Origin: Flavobacteriaceae bacterium NBU2973
Lineage (GTDB): Bacteria; Bacteroidota; Bacteroidia; Flavobacteriales; Flavobacteriaceae
Assembly (NCBI GenBank): GCA_026162565.1
Contig: JAOEIQ010000005.1
Span: 258,624 to 297,133 of the forward strand
Direction of reading: 5' to 3'
Length of the DNA stretch: 38,510 nucleotides
Shown piece after piece: positions 7,878 through 16,380 of this stretch (its first letter is position 1; every line of letters begins with the position of its first letter). Below the pieces are notes generated by a model. The model did no database searches. It was not told the DNA's origin and worked only from the letters and a program-made list of their open reading frames with translations. The position numbers were made by a program, and so were the translations under genes.

Positions 7878-9965
7878 ATGAAACTCTTAAAATTCCTCTT
7901 CCTTTTTATAACGATTCAAATATCTGCTCAACAAGGTGGCATGTGGATTCCTTCACTTTTAGAAGGTATGAACGAAAACGAAATGACTGCTCTTGGTAGT
8001 AAACTTACTGCAAAAGATATTTACGATGTAAACAACTCAAGTTTAAAAGATGCTATTGGTCATTTTAATGGAGGGTGTACTAGTGAGGTTATTTCTCCTA
8101 AAGGATTATTATTAACCAATCATCATTGTGGTTTTAGTCAGATACAATCGCATTCCTCTCTAGAAAACGATTATCTAAAAGATGGATTTTGGGCTATGAA
8201 TATGGAAGACGAGTTACCAAATAATGGTCTATTTGTGGAGTTTATAGTGAGCATTCATGATGTAACACAAGAAGTTTTAGCTGTTGTAAATGATGATTTA
8301 ACTGAAAAAGAAAAGCAATCTGTTATTGACAAAAATAGCAATGGTATTATGAAAAATTGGTCAAGAGAGGCTTGGCAAGATGTAAAAGTTAAGTCCTTTT
8401 TTAATGGCAATCAATACTTCTTATTTGTCACAGAACGTTATGAAGATATCAGACTAGTAGGAGCACCACCTTCAAGCATTGGTAAGTTTGGAAGTGATAC
8501 AGACAATTGGGTTTTTCCGAGACATACAGGAGATTTTTCGTTGTTTAGAATTTATGCTGATGCTAATAATCGTCCAGCAAAATATAGCAAGGACAATAAG
8601 CCTTACACGCCAAAACACTATTTACCTGTATCGTTAGATGGTGTTGAAGAAGGGGATTTCACTATGGTTTTTGGATTTCCAGGTCGTACAAACGAGTACT
8701 TACCAGCAGTTGCTATAGAGCATATTACTAAAGAGTTTAACCCAACTAATATTGCGATTCGTGAAGCAGCATTAAAAGTCATTGATGCCAAAATGAAAAC
8801 CGACGATACTGTTCGAATTAAGTATGCTTCTAAACAAGCTCGAATTGCCAATGCCTGGAAAAAATGGATTGGTGAAAATTTAGGAATCGATAAAAGTAAT
8901 GCCGTAGAAAAGCGTCGCGAATTTGAAGCGACTTTTACTAAAGCTTTAAAAGAAAAAGGGCTAGACAATGCCTATGGAAATATCCTTCCTGAATTTGATA
9001 AGTTATATAAAGATTTTGCGGATATAAACATCAAGCGCAGAAATTTCATTGAAGTATTTTTAGTAACCAATGAGCTCATGAATATGACGTTTAGAGCATA
9101 CCAAATGGCGCAAACAGTTAAAAATAATCCCGAGGCTTTTGAATCAGCTAAAGCTGATTTAGAAAGCACACTTAAAGGCATTCATAAAAATTATGATGTT
9201 GAAGTTGACAAAGGTGTATTTGAAGCTGTGATGCCATTTTACAATAAAAATGTGGACTCTTCTATTTACAATACAACTGCTTTTACCAATTTAGATAGTG
9301 CTTTAAAATTATTAGAAGGCGATGCAAACCAAGTTTTAGCAAACCTTGAAAATGATCCTGCTTACGCTTATGCAAAGCCTATGATTGATGAATTTTACAC
9401 AACAATAAACGCCGAGTTTCAAGAAAAGAATGAACCAATCACTGCTTTACAAACGCAATACATGACAGCCTTAATGAAAGCCTTACCTGAAGAACGTTAC
9501 TTCCCTGATGCTAATAGTACTTTACGTGTAACCTATGGTCAAGTTCGTGGTTACTCACCTAAAGATGCCGTGTATTATAATCCTGTGAGTTATTTAGATG
9601 GTGTGGTTGAAAAATATGTGCCTGGTGATTACGAATTTGATGTGCCACAAAAATTATTGGACTTACATAAAAGTAAAGACTATGGAGATTATGCCGATAA
9701 AAATGGTAAAGTGCCTGTTTGCTTTTTAGGAACCAACCATACAACTGGAGGAAACTCTGGAAGTCCAGCAATTGATGCTCATGGTAATTTAATTGGTTTA
9801 AATTTTGATCGCGTTTGGGAAGGCACTATGAGTGATATGAACTACGATCCAGAAATTTGCAGAAACATCATGGTAGATGCACGTTATATTTTATTCATCA
9901 TTGATAAGTACGCAGGAGCAAAACATTTAATTGATGAAATGACGTTGGTTCATCCAAAGAGATAG
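7878..9965 (+). CDS. S46-family dipeptidyl-peptidase (DPP7/DPP11-like)
   Basis: A 695-residue secreted serine peptidase that removes dipeptides from the N-termini of peptides in the periplasm. The signal peptide is MKLLKFLFLFITIQISAQ. The chymotrypsin-like double barrel carries H83 (TNHHCGFSQIQSH), an aspartate near 219 (PRHTGDFSLFR) and the nucleophile S627 (TGGNSGSP), with the helical insertion characteristic of S46 between about residues 280 and 530. The length fits the family (about 700-720). DPP11 (Asp/Glu-specific) and DPP7 (hydrophobic) differ at one S1-pocket residue close to VDARYILFIIDK; I cannot align it reliably by eye, so specificity is left open. It serves peptide feeding, as in other proteolytic Bacteroidota. 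Confidence 0.95.
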   Translation: MKLLKFLFLFITIQISAQQGGMWIPSLLEGMNENEMTALGSKLTAKDIYDVNNSSLKDAIGHFNGGCTSEVISPKGLLLTNHHCGFSQIQSHSSLENDYLKDGFWAMNMEDELPNNGLFVEFIVSIHDVTQEVLAVVNDDLTEKEKQSVIDKNSNGIMKNWSREAWQDVKVKSFFNGNQYFLFVTERYEDIRLVGAPPSSIGKFGSDTDNWVFPRHTGDFSLFRIYADANNRPAKYSKDNKPYTPKHYLPVSLDGVEEGDFTMVFGFPGRTNEYLPAVAIEHITKEFNPTNIAIREAALKVIDAKMKTDDTVRIKYASKQARIANAWKKWIGENLGIDKSNAVEKRREFEATFTKALKEKGLDNAYGNILPEFDKLYKDFADINIKRRNFIEVFLVTNELMNMTFRAYQMAQTVKNNPEAFESAKADLESTLKGIHKNYDVEVDKGVFEAVMPFYNKNVDSSIYNTTAFTNLDSALKLLEGDANQVLANLENDPAYAYAKPMIDEFYTTINAEFQEKNEPITALQTQYMTALMKALPEERYFPDANSTLRVTYGQVRGYSPKDAVYYNPVSYLDGVVEKYVPGDYEFDVPQKLLDLHKSKDYGDYADKNGKVPVCFLGTNHTTGGNSGSPAIDAHGNLIGLNFDRVWEGTMSDMNYDPEICRNIMVDARYILFIIDKYAGAKHLIDEMTLVHPKR

Positions 9966-10008
9966 ACAATTTTTTGTTTGAATTTAGTTATAGATAAAAA
10001 ATAAATTT

Positions 10009-10713
10009 TTGAGAGCTCTAACTATAATTTTATTTAGTCTTGTTTTGAATTTAGGAAACGCTCAAGTTGATTTTATTCAAAATCGATTCAAATCCTGTAA
10101 AGAAGCAGAAAAAAAAGCTATCGAACAAAGTGAAGAAGACATATTATTCTATACAATTAATGAATATCCTGATTCTAATCAAGAATACAATTTCTTTATA
10201 AATTTATTATTATACTCTAATTACAATATTCAAATTAAATTAGGCGGCTGCTTTGATAATTTGATTGACTCTTGTTACTCTAATAAAATGAATGAAATTA
10301 TTGAAACTAAATATGGAGGGAATATTTTAGAACAATTAAGGAATAAATATGAAGAAGAATATTATAATTTCTCTAACGAGAAAAAATATTCTATGATTGA
10401 TTCTGACAAATTTTATCCACAGCACTATTTAGCTATGGAGAGTTTAACAAAATTTATAGGAAATGACAAAGAATTTCATAAGTTAATTGTGTCTAATTTA
10501 GATTTCAAAAAAACTAATGACGATTATCAGTTTGTTGACTTTTATATAAACAAGCAAGGAGAGGTTATAAATTTCGAAACAAATTTAAACTATAAATCGC
10601 AGAAGAATCTGCTTCTTGAAAAGTTCAATAGTATTGGTAAATGGGTTTCAGGATATTTATTCAATAATAAAGTAAATTCAATTGTTACTATTAATAGTTA
10701 TAATTATAATTAA
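10009..10713 (+). CDS. Secreted protein of unknown function, weakly TonB-C-like tail
   Basis: A 234-residue protein starting at a TTG codon. No ATG exists between the upstream in-frame stop and the hydrophobic leader (RALTIILFSLVLNLGNAQ), which looks like a complete signal peptide, so TTG is the best start. The mature part has three cysteines and a charged central region. Its last 70 residues (QFVDFYINKQGEVINFETN... then KFNSIGKWVSG) resemble the pattern of the TonB C-terminal domain found in many small flavobacterial exported proteins. It has no TM or proline-rich region, so it is not an energy transducer. The following small gene starts 10 bp later, so the two probably form an operon. Confidence 0.7.
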   Translation: MRALTIILFSLVLNLGNAQVDFIQNRFKSCKEAEKKAIEQSEEDILFYTINEYPDSNQEYNFFINLLLYSNYNIQIKLGGCFDNLIDSCYSNKMNEIIETKYGGNILEQLRNKYEEEYYNFSNEKKYSMIDSDKFYPQHYLAMESLTKFIGNDKEFHKLIVSNLDFKKTNDDYQFVDFYINKQGEVINFETNLNYKSQKNLLLEKFNSIGKWVSGYLFNNKVNSIVTINSYNYN

Positions 10714-10723
10714 TTTATTAAGA

Positions 10724-11107
10724 ATGAAATTAATTTCTTTTGTTTTGATATTAGTATTCAACTTAAGCTTATCTGCTCAAACCTATAATAAGAAGGATGT
10801 TTATATAGCAACAGATGCTTGTAAAATTAGTATGAGTAAAGAAGAAGTTACAAGTGACAAACTTATTCTAAACTGTGATAATTTTTTAAATGGCGAGGAC
10901 TTTGAAATTGAAAGCTTTAAACTTAAGCTACCAAATCATGCTACTTTAGTTATTGAAGGTTCTTCATTAAATGAAAAAGCTAAACGAATTATTAAAAAAG
11001 AAAAAGGAAGTTTAAACGCTGTTATATTTGACATTAAAAGGACTACCTCAAACTCTAAAGTTGTAGAAAATAACTTGAGAGGAATAGCTATAACTATTGA
11101 GGATTAA
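10724..11107 (+). CDS. Small secreted protein, unknown function
   Basis: A 127-residue protein with signal peptide MKLISFVLILVFNLSLSAQ and two cysteines (TDACKI, LNCDNF) that could form a disulfide in the periplasm. The ATG at 10724 is preferred over an upstream ATG at 10682, which would put an Ile/Leu-rich stretch in front of a good signal peptide and overlap the preceding gene. The mature region looks all-beta (EIESFKLKLPNHATLVIEG...). I do not recognise the family. It is probably cotranscribed with the gene 10 bp upstream. Confidence 0.75.
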   Translation: MKLISFVLILVFNLSLSAQTYNKKDVYIATDACKISMSKEEVTSDKLILNCDNFLNGEDFEIESFKLKLPNHATLVIEGSSLNEKAKRIIKKEKGSLNAVIFDIKRTTSNSKVVENNLRGIAITIED

Positions 11108-11122
11108 CAACTATTGAACAAT

Positions 11123-11150
11123 CTTGTCATTCCTGCGAAGGCAGGAATCC
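11123..11150 (+). repeat. Left copy of 28-bp inverted repeat flanking the GIY-YIG gene
   Basis: It starts with CTTGTCATTCCTGCGAAG and is the perfect reverse complement of 11478-11505. Each copy is itself a hairpin (ATTCCTGC-gaag-GCAGGAAT). This copy ends one base before the stop codon of the GIY-YIG gene. Confidence 0.9.
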
Positions 11151-11151
11151 A

Positions 11152-11466
11152 TTAATCTATGCTATACGTATTCCAATCTTTAGACAAATCCATCCAATCT
11201 GGATTTTCTTTTTCAATTAAACTTATCTTCCACTGACGCTTCCATTTTTTCATATTCTTTTCCCGTTTTATAGCATCATTAATATATTGAAAGGTTTCAA
11301 AATACAGTAATTTATCTAGTTCATATGTTTTTGTAAAACCATCTACTAATTTGTGTTTATGTTCGAACATTCGTCTCTCTAAATTATAAGTAATTCCAGT
11401 ATATAACGTGCCATTTCTCTTGTTGGTAAGAATATATAAATAGTATTGATGTATTGTTTTAAACAT
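11152..11466 (-). CDS. GIY-YIG nuclease-domain protein (UPF0213-like)
   Basis: A 104-residue single-domain GIY-YIG protein. The motif spans YYLYILTNKRNGTLYTGIT (residues 8-26), with the catalytic arginine in NLERRMFEHK and a downstream glutamate (YFETF). It lacks the extra domains of UvrC or homing endonucleases. The gene fills the space between two perfect 28-bp inverted repeats almost exactly: the ATG is 11 bp inside the right repeat and the stop 1 bp inside the left one. Its own DNA recognition or cutting activity is not demonstrated. Such small GIY-YIG genes are frequent and multi-copy in Flavobacteriaceae. Confidence 0.92.
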   Translation of the reverse strand: MFKTIHQYYLYILTNKRNGTLYTGITYNLERRMFEHKHKLVDGFTKTYELDKLLYFETFQYINDAIKREKNMKKWKRQWKISLIEKENPDWMDLSKDWNTYSID

Positions 11467-11477
11467 GCTCTAATAGT

Positions 11478-11505
11478 GGATTCCTGCCTTCGCAGGAATG
11501 ACAAG
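11478..11505 (-). repeat. Right copy of 28-bp inverted repeat flanking the GIY-YIG gene
   Basis: Perfect reverse complement of 11123-11150. A third, partial copy in the same orientation (CCTTCGCAGGAATGACA, 11534-11550) follows 28 bp later, which suggests repeated insertion or duplication at this spot. Confidence 0.9.
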
Positions 11506-11619
11506 TTAATGGAATATGTTTTCTTAAATTCTACCTTCGCAGGAATGACACTTAAAAGGTAATCAATTACAAAACTTTATTAGTATTAATCTCTAAATTA
11601 TTTAATACCAAAAAAGAGA

Positions 11620-12315
11620 TTATGTTATCTTTAATAGCCTTAACAAGTCTTGCTTATAAGTTCTACCAACAGGAAGGCGTTGACCCGAAATATAGACTTC
11701 GTTTCCAGAAATTTTATCAACTTGTTTCGAATTTATAATGTAAGACTTATGTATTTGTATAAATTCTGGTTGTAGTAATTTTTCATTCCAGTTTTTAAGC
11801 GAGTCTATGTATGATAACTTTTTATTTTTAGTGACAACTGTTATATAATTGCGGTCAGATTCTATATATAAAATATCATTCACCACAATTTTATGAAGTG
11901 TTTTATCGACGTTTAAAAACAGCGTTTCGCTTTTAGTCTCTTGGTTATAATCTATTCGCTCAATTCGACTTCGGGCTTTATTTACAGCTTTTAAAAACCG
12001 ATCAAACGAAAAAGGCTTAACCAAATAATCTACAATTGTATCTAACTCAAAACTATCTGCTGCGTAATCTGGATAGGCTGTTGTCATAATTACAGCTGGA
12101 GGATTTTTAACCGTTTTTATAAAATCTAATCCAGACATATCTGGTAAATTAATGTCTAGAAATACGATATCTACTTCCTGTTTATTTAAAAAGGTATTTG
12201 CTTCAATTGCTGCATTAAAAGTAGCCACTAATTCTACATTAGGAAGTTTGCTCAAAAAATTGGTTATAATTTTTTGTGCTGGTATTTCATCTTCAATAAT
12301 GACACAAGTTATCAT
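11620..12315 (-). CDS. LytTR-family response regulator
   Basis: A 231-residue transcription factor. The receiver domain (about 1-120) has the acidic pocket E8-D9, the phospho-acceptor D54 (VFLDINLPDMSG), the switch region MTTAYPDYA and a lysine in YLVKPFS. The LytTR DNA-binding domain (about 135-231) shows LYIESDRNYITVVT, the IQIHKSYIINSKQV stretch and the final LPVGRTYK typical of this domain. It is regulated by the kinase encoded directly upstream, with the two genes overlapping by 4 bp (ATGA), so they are co-translated. Target genes are unknown; autoregulation is common in the family. Confidence 0.95.
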   Translation of the reverse strand: MITCVIIEDEIPAQKIITNFLSKLPNVELVATFNAAIEANTFLNKQEVDIVFLDINLPDMSGLDFIKTVKNPPAVIMTTAYPDYAADSFELDTIVDYLVKPFSFDRFLKAVNKARSRIERIDYNQETKSETLFLNVDKTLHKIVVNDILYIESDRNYITVVTKNKKLSYIDSLKNWNEKLLQPEFIQIHKSYIINSKQVDKISGNEVYISGQRLPVGRTYKQDLLRLLKIT

Positions 12316-13280
12316 AGACTCAACTTTAAGTGTACTGAAAACACATCACGCTTTGAGATTGACATGTCATAGTTATCTGCATATATTAAATCTAAACGTT
12401 TTTGTAGGTTTTTTAAACCTAATTTAAACGCATCGGAACTCACTTCTGCTTCATTAAAATCATTTGTAGATACCAAATCCAAAACACCATTTTCAACTTT
12501 TATAGATACTGAAATGTCACTATTTAAGGTGCTATGTTTAAAGGCATTTTCAATAATGGTAATTAATAATAAGGGTGCAATTTTATGTTGATACGAGTCT
12601 ATTTCTGTGGTATAAAAAACCTGCTTTACACCTTCTGTTCGTATGCGTTGAAATTTCATGTAGTTATCTAAAAACTGAATTTCTTTTTCTAGAGAAATTG
12701 TTTCAGAATTACTTTCATACAACACGTGTTTTAAGTTATCAGACAACATTAAAATTAGCTCTGGAGTGGCTTCTGGTTTTTCAATTGAATACGAATAAAT
12801 AGTATTTAAATTATTAAATAACACGTGCGGATTTATCTGTGATTTTAAAAACTTAAGCTCCATTTCTGTATGTTGCTTTTTTATGTTTTCTACTTCGGCT
12901 TGTTCATCTAAAAAACGATAGAGCATCCATACAAACGAAAAGAAAATGAGTGGTACTAGTGTTTGCCACAAGTAATCACTTAAGCATTTCATAATCGTAC
13001 AACCACAACGTGTAAACACATTACAATATAATTGTGTTGCTAAAAAAGAAATTAAAGCAAAAACAAAAATATAGGAAGCATACCATTTCTTTTTTATGAA
13101 AAAAGGCAGTAGTAATTTATTATTGGCATACACAATAATAATTAGAATAGATAAGTATTGAAGAAACGGATTCTCTTTCCAGTAATAATCTGAAAACACA
13201 AAAAGAGATACAAATATAAATAGCATCCAAAACAGGATGTGAACTAATATTTGCGAACTGTGTTTTTTTATGAATTCCAT
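12312..13280 (-). CDS. LytS/YehU-type sensor histidine kinase
   Basis: A 322-residue membrane kinase. Four hydrophobic segments (about 12-30, 40-57, 68-88 and 103-121) form a small sensor module with almost no periplasmic domain. A short coiled linker, the His_kinase domain with phospho-accepting H152 in SQINPHVLFNNLNTIYS, and an HATPase region with N245 in LLITIIENAFKHS and GLGLKN-like GLKNLQKRL follow. It pairs with the LytTR regulator through a 4-bp overlap. An unusual cysteine group (C86, C92, C94, C99) sits beside the third and fourth TM segments and might bind a metal or sense redox state; this is inference. Confidence 0.93.
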   Translation of the reverse strand: MEFIKKHSSQILVHILFWMLFIFVSLFVFSDYYWKENPFLQYLSILIIIVYANNKLLLPFFIKKKWYASYIFVFALISFLATQLYCNVFTRCGCTIMKCLSDYLWQTLVPLIFFSFVWMLYRFLDEQAEVENIKKQHTEMELKFLKSQINPHVLFNNLNTIYSYSIEKPEATPELILMLSDNLKHVLYESNSETISLEKEIQFLDNYMKFQRIRTEGVKQVFYTTEIDSYQHKIAPLLLITIIENAFKHSTLNSDISVSIKVENGVLDLVSTNDFNEAEVSSDAFKLGLKNLQKRLDLIYADNYDMSISKRDVFSVHLKLSL

Positions 13281-13324
13281 TTTTATCTTTCTGTCATTTT
13301 TGGTTATTTTCTATAGAAAATAGC

Positions 13325-13386
13325 ATCGAGAAGAAATTAGTTCTCGATACTTCCAAACATGCTGTTTGCACACTCGAACTGACAAT
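13325..13386. repeat. Palindromic intergenic repeat (TCGAGAA type)
   Basis: ATCGAGAA and TTCTCGAT form an 8-bp stem with an 8-nt loop, followed by CACTCGAACTGACA. This vocabulary (TTCTCGATAC, CTCGAACTGACA) recurs in flavobacterial intergenic repeats. The 355-bp gap 13281-13635 contains nothing else that I can identify beyond the probable leader of the next gene. Confidence 0.55.
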
Positions 13387-13635
13387 AATTCTGGAAAAGT
13401 AACAAGAATATTGATAGCTTTCAAATTAGAAGTATCAATTACCATAATACATTAACCAACTGCAGTTTGTATTACCAAATTATACATTGATACTAGTAAT
13501 AATTACATGTATACAAATAATTATAAAACGACAGTCAATGATTCTATTTTTGGATTATTAATCAACAATAACATCATCATGAAACGAGCTTTATCTAATT
13601 TGAAATTTAAAAATATATTATTAATAGCGAGTTCT

Positions 13636-14562
13636 ATGCGTCATTTAAAAATAAATAAAAGCTATCGCGTAAAACGAGCAGTTATTTTATTATTTAGCCT
13701 TTTTACAGGCATAACTTGGTCTCAAAACATTAATCAAGTTTCTAAAGATCGAAAAGGAAATCCTATGCTTTTAGGGCAAACTACCAAAGTTGGTTTACAA
13801 CAAGAACCTTTTAATAACTGGTTCAATAAAAATTTTGATGAGTATCAAGAGAATGATAAAATCATAAAATCGATTAAAAAGGATTTAAACGATTATTCTA
13901 TTAAAGTGTTTTACGGCACTTGGTGTGGCGATAGTAAAAAAGAACTGCCTCGTTTTTATAAACTAATGGAGGCTTTAGACTTTCCAGAAAAACAACTTGA
14001 GGTTTTTGCATTGAGTAATGTTAAGGGTTCTCATAAACAAGGACCTAATGGTGAAGAAAAAGGCTATAATATTCATCGTGTTCCAACTTTTATTTTTTAT
14101 AAAGATGGACAAGAAGTAAATAGAATTGTAGAACATCCTAAAGAAACATTGGAACGCGATATACAGACTATAATTACAGGAAAACGTTATACTCCAAATT
14201 ATGGTGTTGTGAACTATCTGGATAAATTAATGAAAGAGCAGTCTCTAGATAGCCTTCAAATTATGAAAAAGGATTTGATACCCTACTTATCAAATTACAC
14301 AAAGGGAAGTGGCGAGTTAAACACCTATGGTTATGCTTTAATTCGCTCTGAAGAGCTTGATAAAGCACTGTATGTATTTGATTTAAACTCTAAAATTTAT
14401 CCTTATATGCCAAGAGTTTACGATAGCTTGGGTGAAGCCTATTTTGAAACTAAAAATTATACTGAAGCTTTAAAAAATTATTATAAAGTGTTAAGTTTAA
14501 AACCTAGTGATGAAAATGCCAAAGAGATGATTTCTAAAATAGAATCCAAACTAAAAACTTAA
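13636..14562 (+). CDS. Exported thioredoxin-fold protein with C-terminal TPR
   Basis: A 308-residue protein from the ATG at 13636, chosen because MRHLKINKSYRVKRAVILLFSLF...WSQ forms a credible signal peptide. ATGs at 13579 and, further out, 13507 would extend the N-terminus with no clear benefit. The central domain (about residues 65-175) is thioredoxin-like, with VFYGTWCGDSKKELPRF at the active site and a cis-proline segment HRVPTFIFYKDGQEV. Only one active-site cysteine is present (WCGDS instead of WCxxC). A TPR pair follows (AYFETKNYTEALKNYYKVLSLKP). It is probably a periplasmic protein with thiol chemistry limited to mixed disulfides, or a folding/structural role. Confidence 0.82.
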   Translation: MRHLKINKSYRVKRAVILLFSLFTGITWSQNINQVSKDRKGNPMLLGQTTKVGLQQEPFNNWFNKNFDEYQENDKIIKSIKKDLNDYSIKVFYGTWCGDSKKELPRFYKLMEALDFPEKQLEVFALSNVKGSHKQGPNGEEKGYNIHRVPTFIFYKDGQEVNRIVEHPKETLERDIQTIITGKRYTPNYGVVNYLDKLMKEQSLDSLQIMKKDLIPYLSNYTKGSGELNTYGYALIRSEELDKALYVFDLNSKIYPYMPRVYDSLGEAYFETKNYTEALKNYYKVLSLKPSDENAKEMISKIESKLKT

Positions 14563-14564
14563 AC

Positions 14565-14592
14565 GTTCAATATTTTGAACATTATTTTTTAA
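14565..14592 (+). terminator. Probable terminator after the thioredoxin/TPR gene
   Basis: GTTCAA and TTGAAC form a short 6-bp stem with a 4-nt loop, followed by ATTATTTTTTAA, starting 3 bp after the stop codon. The stem is AT-rich and weak. Confidence 0.45.
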
Positions 14593-14630
14593 CTAAAGGA
14601 AATTTAAATTGTTGCAAACAAGAACAAAAA

Positions 14631-15530
14631 CTATAAACCAGAATTATCAATGGATTTAAAAATGGATAGAATTATTTGTACCGAATTTATATAAAACTCT
14701 GGAGTGATATCCTTGAAATCATCCTCTGGTTTATGATAGGCTGCATGATCTTCATTACCAAAATACAGAAACGGAATTCCTGCATTATGAAATGGTCCAT
14801 GATCAGAGGCCATTGTCCAATCGTCCTTTCCGTCTGTTCCATCGTGACCTTCTAATAATTTTGAAGCTGTAGGATTTTTAAAAGATTTAATAATAGCTTT
14901 CAATCTGTTATTATAACGTGTTCCAACAACGTATAATTCATTTTTTGAGCTTCTACTAATCATATCCATATTTAGATTAGCTACTATTTTACTGTTGTCA
15001 AATGTTTCAACAAAATGTTTAGCGCCACGTAAGCCTATCTCCTCTGCATCAAAAGCAGCTAAAATAACAGAATGTTTGGGTGGATTTTTAGATAGGTATT
15101 CTGCAAAACTTAATAATGCAGCAATACCTGATGCGTCATCGTCTGCTCCATTATATATTTTACCATCTCTAATTCCTAGATGGTCGTGATGCGCACTTAT
15201 TACTATATATGTATCTGGAAATTCTGTTCCTTTTATCTCTACGACAATATTTTTTGCTTCAATAGACTTACCGTTTCTTTCAAAAGAAAATGGATGCTCA
15301 TATTTACTATTTAATCCAATGACATTAATGCTTTTAAATTCATCAATTATAAAAGCTCTTGCTAAATCATTCCCTTTTTTGCCTGTCTCTCTGCCTTCAA
15401 ATTTATCTGAACTTAATATTTCTAGGCGTCTTAATAATTTAGAGGAATCAAAATCTACGACAGTATCTTGAGCGCAACTAGAAGTTAACAATACCAGAAA
15501 AACACCTAATGAAACTATATTCCTTATCAT
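14631..15530 (-). CDS. M28-family zinc metallopeptidase, lipoprotein
   Basis: A 299-residue aminopeptidase-like enzyme anchored by a lipobox (LLTSSC, C19). The two-zinc site of family M28 is complete: H114/D116 in SAHHDHLG, bridging D131 in NGADDDASG, catalytic E163 and zinc ligand E164 in AAFDAEEIGLRG, D189 in NLNMDM, and the last histidine in AAYHKPEDDF. It is expected to remove N-terminal residues from peptides in the periplasm or at the surface. There is no PA or PDZ insertion, so it is a minimal M28 enzyme. It is separated from sdhB by a terminator and reads in the same direction. Confidence 0.93.
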   Translation of the reverse strand: MIRNIVSLGVFLVLLTSSCAQDTVVDFDSSKLLRRLEILSSDKFEGRETGKKGNDLARAFIIDEFKSINVIGLNSKYEHPFSFERNGKSIEAKNIVVEIKGTEFPDTYIVISAHHDHLGIRDGKIYNGADDDASGIAALLSFAEYLSKNPPKHSVILAAFDAEEIGLRGAKHFVETFDNSKIVANLNMDMISRSSKNELYVVGTRYNNRLKAIIKSFKNPTASKLLEGHDGTDGKDDWTMASDHGPFHNAGIPFLYFGNEDHAAYHKPEDDFKDITPEFYINSVQIILSIFKSIDNSGL

Positions 15531-15547
15531 GATTTTTAATTAAAATG

Positions 15548-15577
15548 AAAATCCCAAGTTTTTTAGGCTTGGGGTTT
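15548..15577 (-). terminator. Terminator of the sdhCAB operon
   Basis: On the minus strand, AAACCCCAAG pairs with CTTGGGATTT around a 9-nt loop and is followed by TTC and AT-rich sequence. It sits between the sdhB stop (15627) and the M28 peptidase start. Confidence 0.75.
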
Positions 15578-15580
15578 TAA

Positions 15581-15606
15581 GACCTCTCGACTCCGCTCGA
15601 GGTGAC
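15581..15606. repeat. Palindromic intergenic repeat (CTCGACTCCGCTCGAG type)
   Basis: GACCTCTCGACTCCGCTCGA plus GGTGACA. The part CCTCtCGA...TCGaGG is a near-palindrome and GTGACA is the usual outer end of such flavobacterial repeats. Its GC content is clearly above the surrounding sequence. Confidence 0.5.
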
Positions 15607-15626
15607 ATTTTATAGCACAAAAAATA

Positions 15627-16373
15627 CTATCCTTTTAAACTCGCTTTTAAATACTCCGAATTCATTCTAGCGATATTTTCTAACGAAATACCTTTTGGAC
15701 ATTCTACTTCACAAGCTCCAGTATTGGTACAGTTACCAAACCCTTCTTCATCCATTTGTTTCACCATATTTAACACACGATCCGTAGCTTCTACTTGCCC
15801 TTGAGGTAATAAAGCATATTGTGATACTTTGGCACCAACAAACAGCATAGCACTTGAGTTTTTACAGGTTGCCACACAAGCTCCACAACCAATACATGTT
15901 GCAGCATCCATGGCTGTATCTGCAGCTTCTTTGGCAATTGGTATCGCATTTGCATCTTGCGTATTTCCTGACGTATTAACAGATATAAATCCACCAGCAT
16001 GTTGAATACGATCAAAAGCTGAACGATCAACTACTAAATCTTTTATAACAGGAAAGGCTTTAGCTCTAAACGGTTCGATATAGATAGTATCTCCATCTTT
16101 AAACTTTCGCATGTGTAATTGACAGGTTGTTACACCTCTATCTGGTCCATGTGCTTCTCCATTAATATATAAAGAGCACATCCCACAAATTCCTTCACGA
16201 CAATCATGATCAAAAGCTACAGGCTCTTCACCTTTGGTAATTATTTGATCATTAAGAACGTCTAACATTTCCAGAAAAGACATATCTGGAGACACATCAC
16301 TAATTTGATAGTCTACCATCTTTCCTTTGTCACTTGCGTTCTTCTGACGCCAAATTTTTAAAGTTAAATTCAT
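15627..16373 (-). CDS. sdhB: Succinate dehydrogenase/fumarate reductase iron-sulfur subunit
   Basis: A 248-residue subunit that carries electrons from the FAD of SdhA to the quinone site in the membrane. The N-terminal ferredoxin domain has the [2Fe-2S] cysteines C58, C63, C66 and C84 ([13 protein letters not shown] ... TTCQLH). The C-terminal domain has [13 protein letters not shown] and [15 protein letters not shown] for the [4Fe-4S] and [3Fe-4S] clusters. It is the last gene of sdhCAB, 7 bp after sdhA, and a terminator follows. Length and cluster motifs are standard for the Bacteroidota diheme (B. subtilis-like) complex II. Confidence 0.97.
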   Translation of the reverse strand: MNLTLKIWRQKNASDKGKMVDYQISDVSPDMSFLEMLDVLNDQIITKGEEPVAFDHDCREGICGMCSLYINGEAHGPDRGVTTCQLHMRKFKDGDTIYIEPFRAKAFPVIKDLVVDRSAFDRIQHAGGFISVNTSGNTQDANAIPIAKEAADTAMDAATCIGCGACVATCKNSSAMLFVGAKVSQYALLPQGQVEATDRVLNMVKQMDEEGFGNCTNTGACEVECPKGISLENIARMNSEYLKASLKG

Positions 16374-16380
16374 AGCTTTT

